Shown here piece after piece: positions 23,979 through 24,229 of a stretch of 24,229 nt of DNA. Position 1 is the stretch's first letter; each line of letters starts with the position of its first letter. The position numbers were made by a program, and so were the translations under genes. The notes beneath the pieces are model-generated. The model saw nothing but the letters and a program-made list of their open reading frames with translations. It had not been told where the DNA came from and ran no database searches. Source of the stretch: Phytophthora quininea (Eukaryota; Oomycota; Peronosporomycetes; Peronosporales; Peronosporaceae); NCBI GenBank assembly GCA_011947345.1, contig JAAVTG010000573.1, positions 1-24,229 on the forward strand. Direction: 5' to 3'.

Positions 23979-24229
23979 TCATGCTGCAGCGATCGCACGC
24001 GAGTCATCCAGTCCCAACCTCTCGACTGCCGACATGACCTCGTTAAGTGTGCTGTCGCTGATGTCGTTGACCAGTTCGTTAAATTCATTCATCGACATGT
24101 CGTTCAAGTGCGGGTCTTTGAACTGCATGGGCGTCCAGCGCTGATACATCTCCACCGAGGTTTCTGCTTCTCCCGAAGGTCTCAGCACGCACCAGCCCGT
24201 TTCCACCGACTGGATCCCACTGAAAGCGC
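23979..24229 (-). CDS. Copy 20: C-terminal end of a START-like family protein, cut by right edge
   Basis: The frame enters at the right edge inside the signature (A-F-S-G-I-Q-S-V-E-T-G-W-C-V-L-R-P). It continues with E-M-Y-Q-R-W-T-P-M-Q-F and F-N-E-L-V-N-D-I-S-D, and ends V-M-S-A-V-E-R-L-G-L-D-D plus an Ala-rich tail before the stop at 23979. The order of blocks (E-T-G-W, Y-x-R-x-x-P, final helix) identifies the family; residues resemble copies 16 and 19 more than the main group. The start and the zipper half are outside the window, so their state is unknown. Confidence 0.8.
   Translation of the reverse strand, partial: AFSGIQSVETGWCVLRPSGEAETSVEMYQRWTPMQFKDPHLNDMSMNEFNELVNDISDSTLNEVMSAVERLGLDDSRAIAAA

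Noticed and set aside
1..24229. Secreted effectors (RXLR or CRN type), transposable elements, CRISPR or tRNA genes
   Set aside because: No signal peptide followed by RXLR or LFLAK-type motif, no transposase or terminal repeats, no regular spaced repeats and no tRNA-like A/B box arrangement were seen.

Overview
The window looks like oomycete nuclear DNA, most likely Phytophthora or a close relative. It has closely packed, apparently intronless genes of about 390-430 codons, intergenic gaps of only ~95-250 bp, and short INR-like (TCAYTYY) stretches just upstream of several ATGs. No rRNA, tRNA, CRISPR array, transposase or bacterial operon signal was seen. No database search was possible, so the taxon and the family names rest on recognition alone.

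Almost the whole window is one tandem gene array. I count 20 copies or remnants of a single family, numbered here 1-20 from left to right. Full-length copies share one architecture. (i) An N-terminal acidic-hydrophobic motif of the type D-D-x-F-L-A-D-L-x-A-F-L-x-E. (ii) A variable Ser/Asp/Glu-rich linker. (iii) A basic region followed by a four-heptad leucine zipper (A-x-K-R-R-x-R-Y-R-Q-K-L-K-x-E-R-x-x-L). (iv) A second conserved helical block (L-S-A-W-R-A-I-A-K-R-Q-M-E-K-R ... L-R-A-A-V ... R-L-I-x-Q-M). (v) A C-terminal domain of ~220 residues with the blocks Y-A-Q-T-D, ESxDAxxIPF, PENTxAxRY, TRRYxExxRxVxVWR, EGQGxFxGLxxDETGWxVVRP, YxRLVP and a final E-V-K-E-M-T-R-M-L-D-x-L-L-L helix. I read this last domain as START-like. 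I remember similar oomycete proteins being labelled 'M96 mating-specific protein family', but that label is unverified.

Layout, left to right: copies 1-3 on minus (a subgroup; 1 partial, 2 decayed, 3 intact). Copy 4 on plus. Copies 5-11 on minus (7, 9, 10 intact; 6 frameshifted; 5, 8, 11 relics). Copy 12 on plus (intact). Copies 13-15 on minus (13 relic; 14 and 15 nearly intact). Copy 16 on plus (nearly intact). Copy 17 on minus (intact). Copies 18 on plus and 19 on minus (intact but divergent). Copy 20 on minus, cut by the right edge. Divergent pairs 3/4 and 15/16 share intergenic regions of 97 and 93 bp.

Copies 1, 4, 5, 6, 14, 15 and 16 carry nine frame breaks. All of them can be explained as loss of one base from a short homopolymer run, so sequencing or assembly error is a serious alternative to gene death. 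Relics 2, 5, 8, 11 and 13 carry real large deletions, each removing a different module, as expected in a birth-and-death family. If both domain readings are right, the array encodes many paralogous lipid-responsive, leucine-zipper transcription factors, analogous to but independent of plant HD-ZIP-START proteins.
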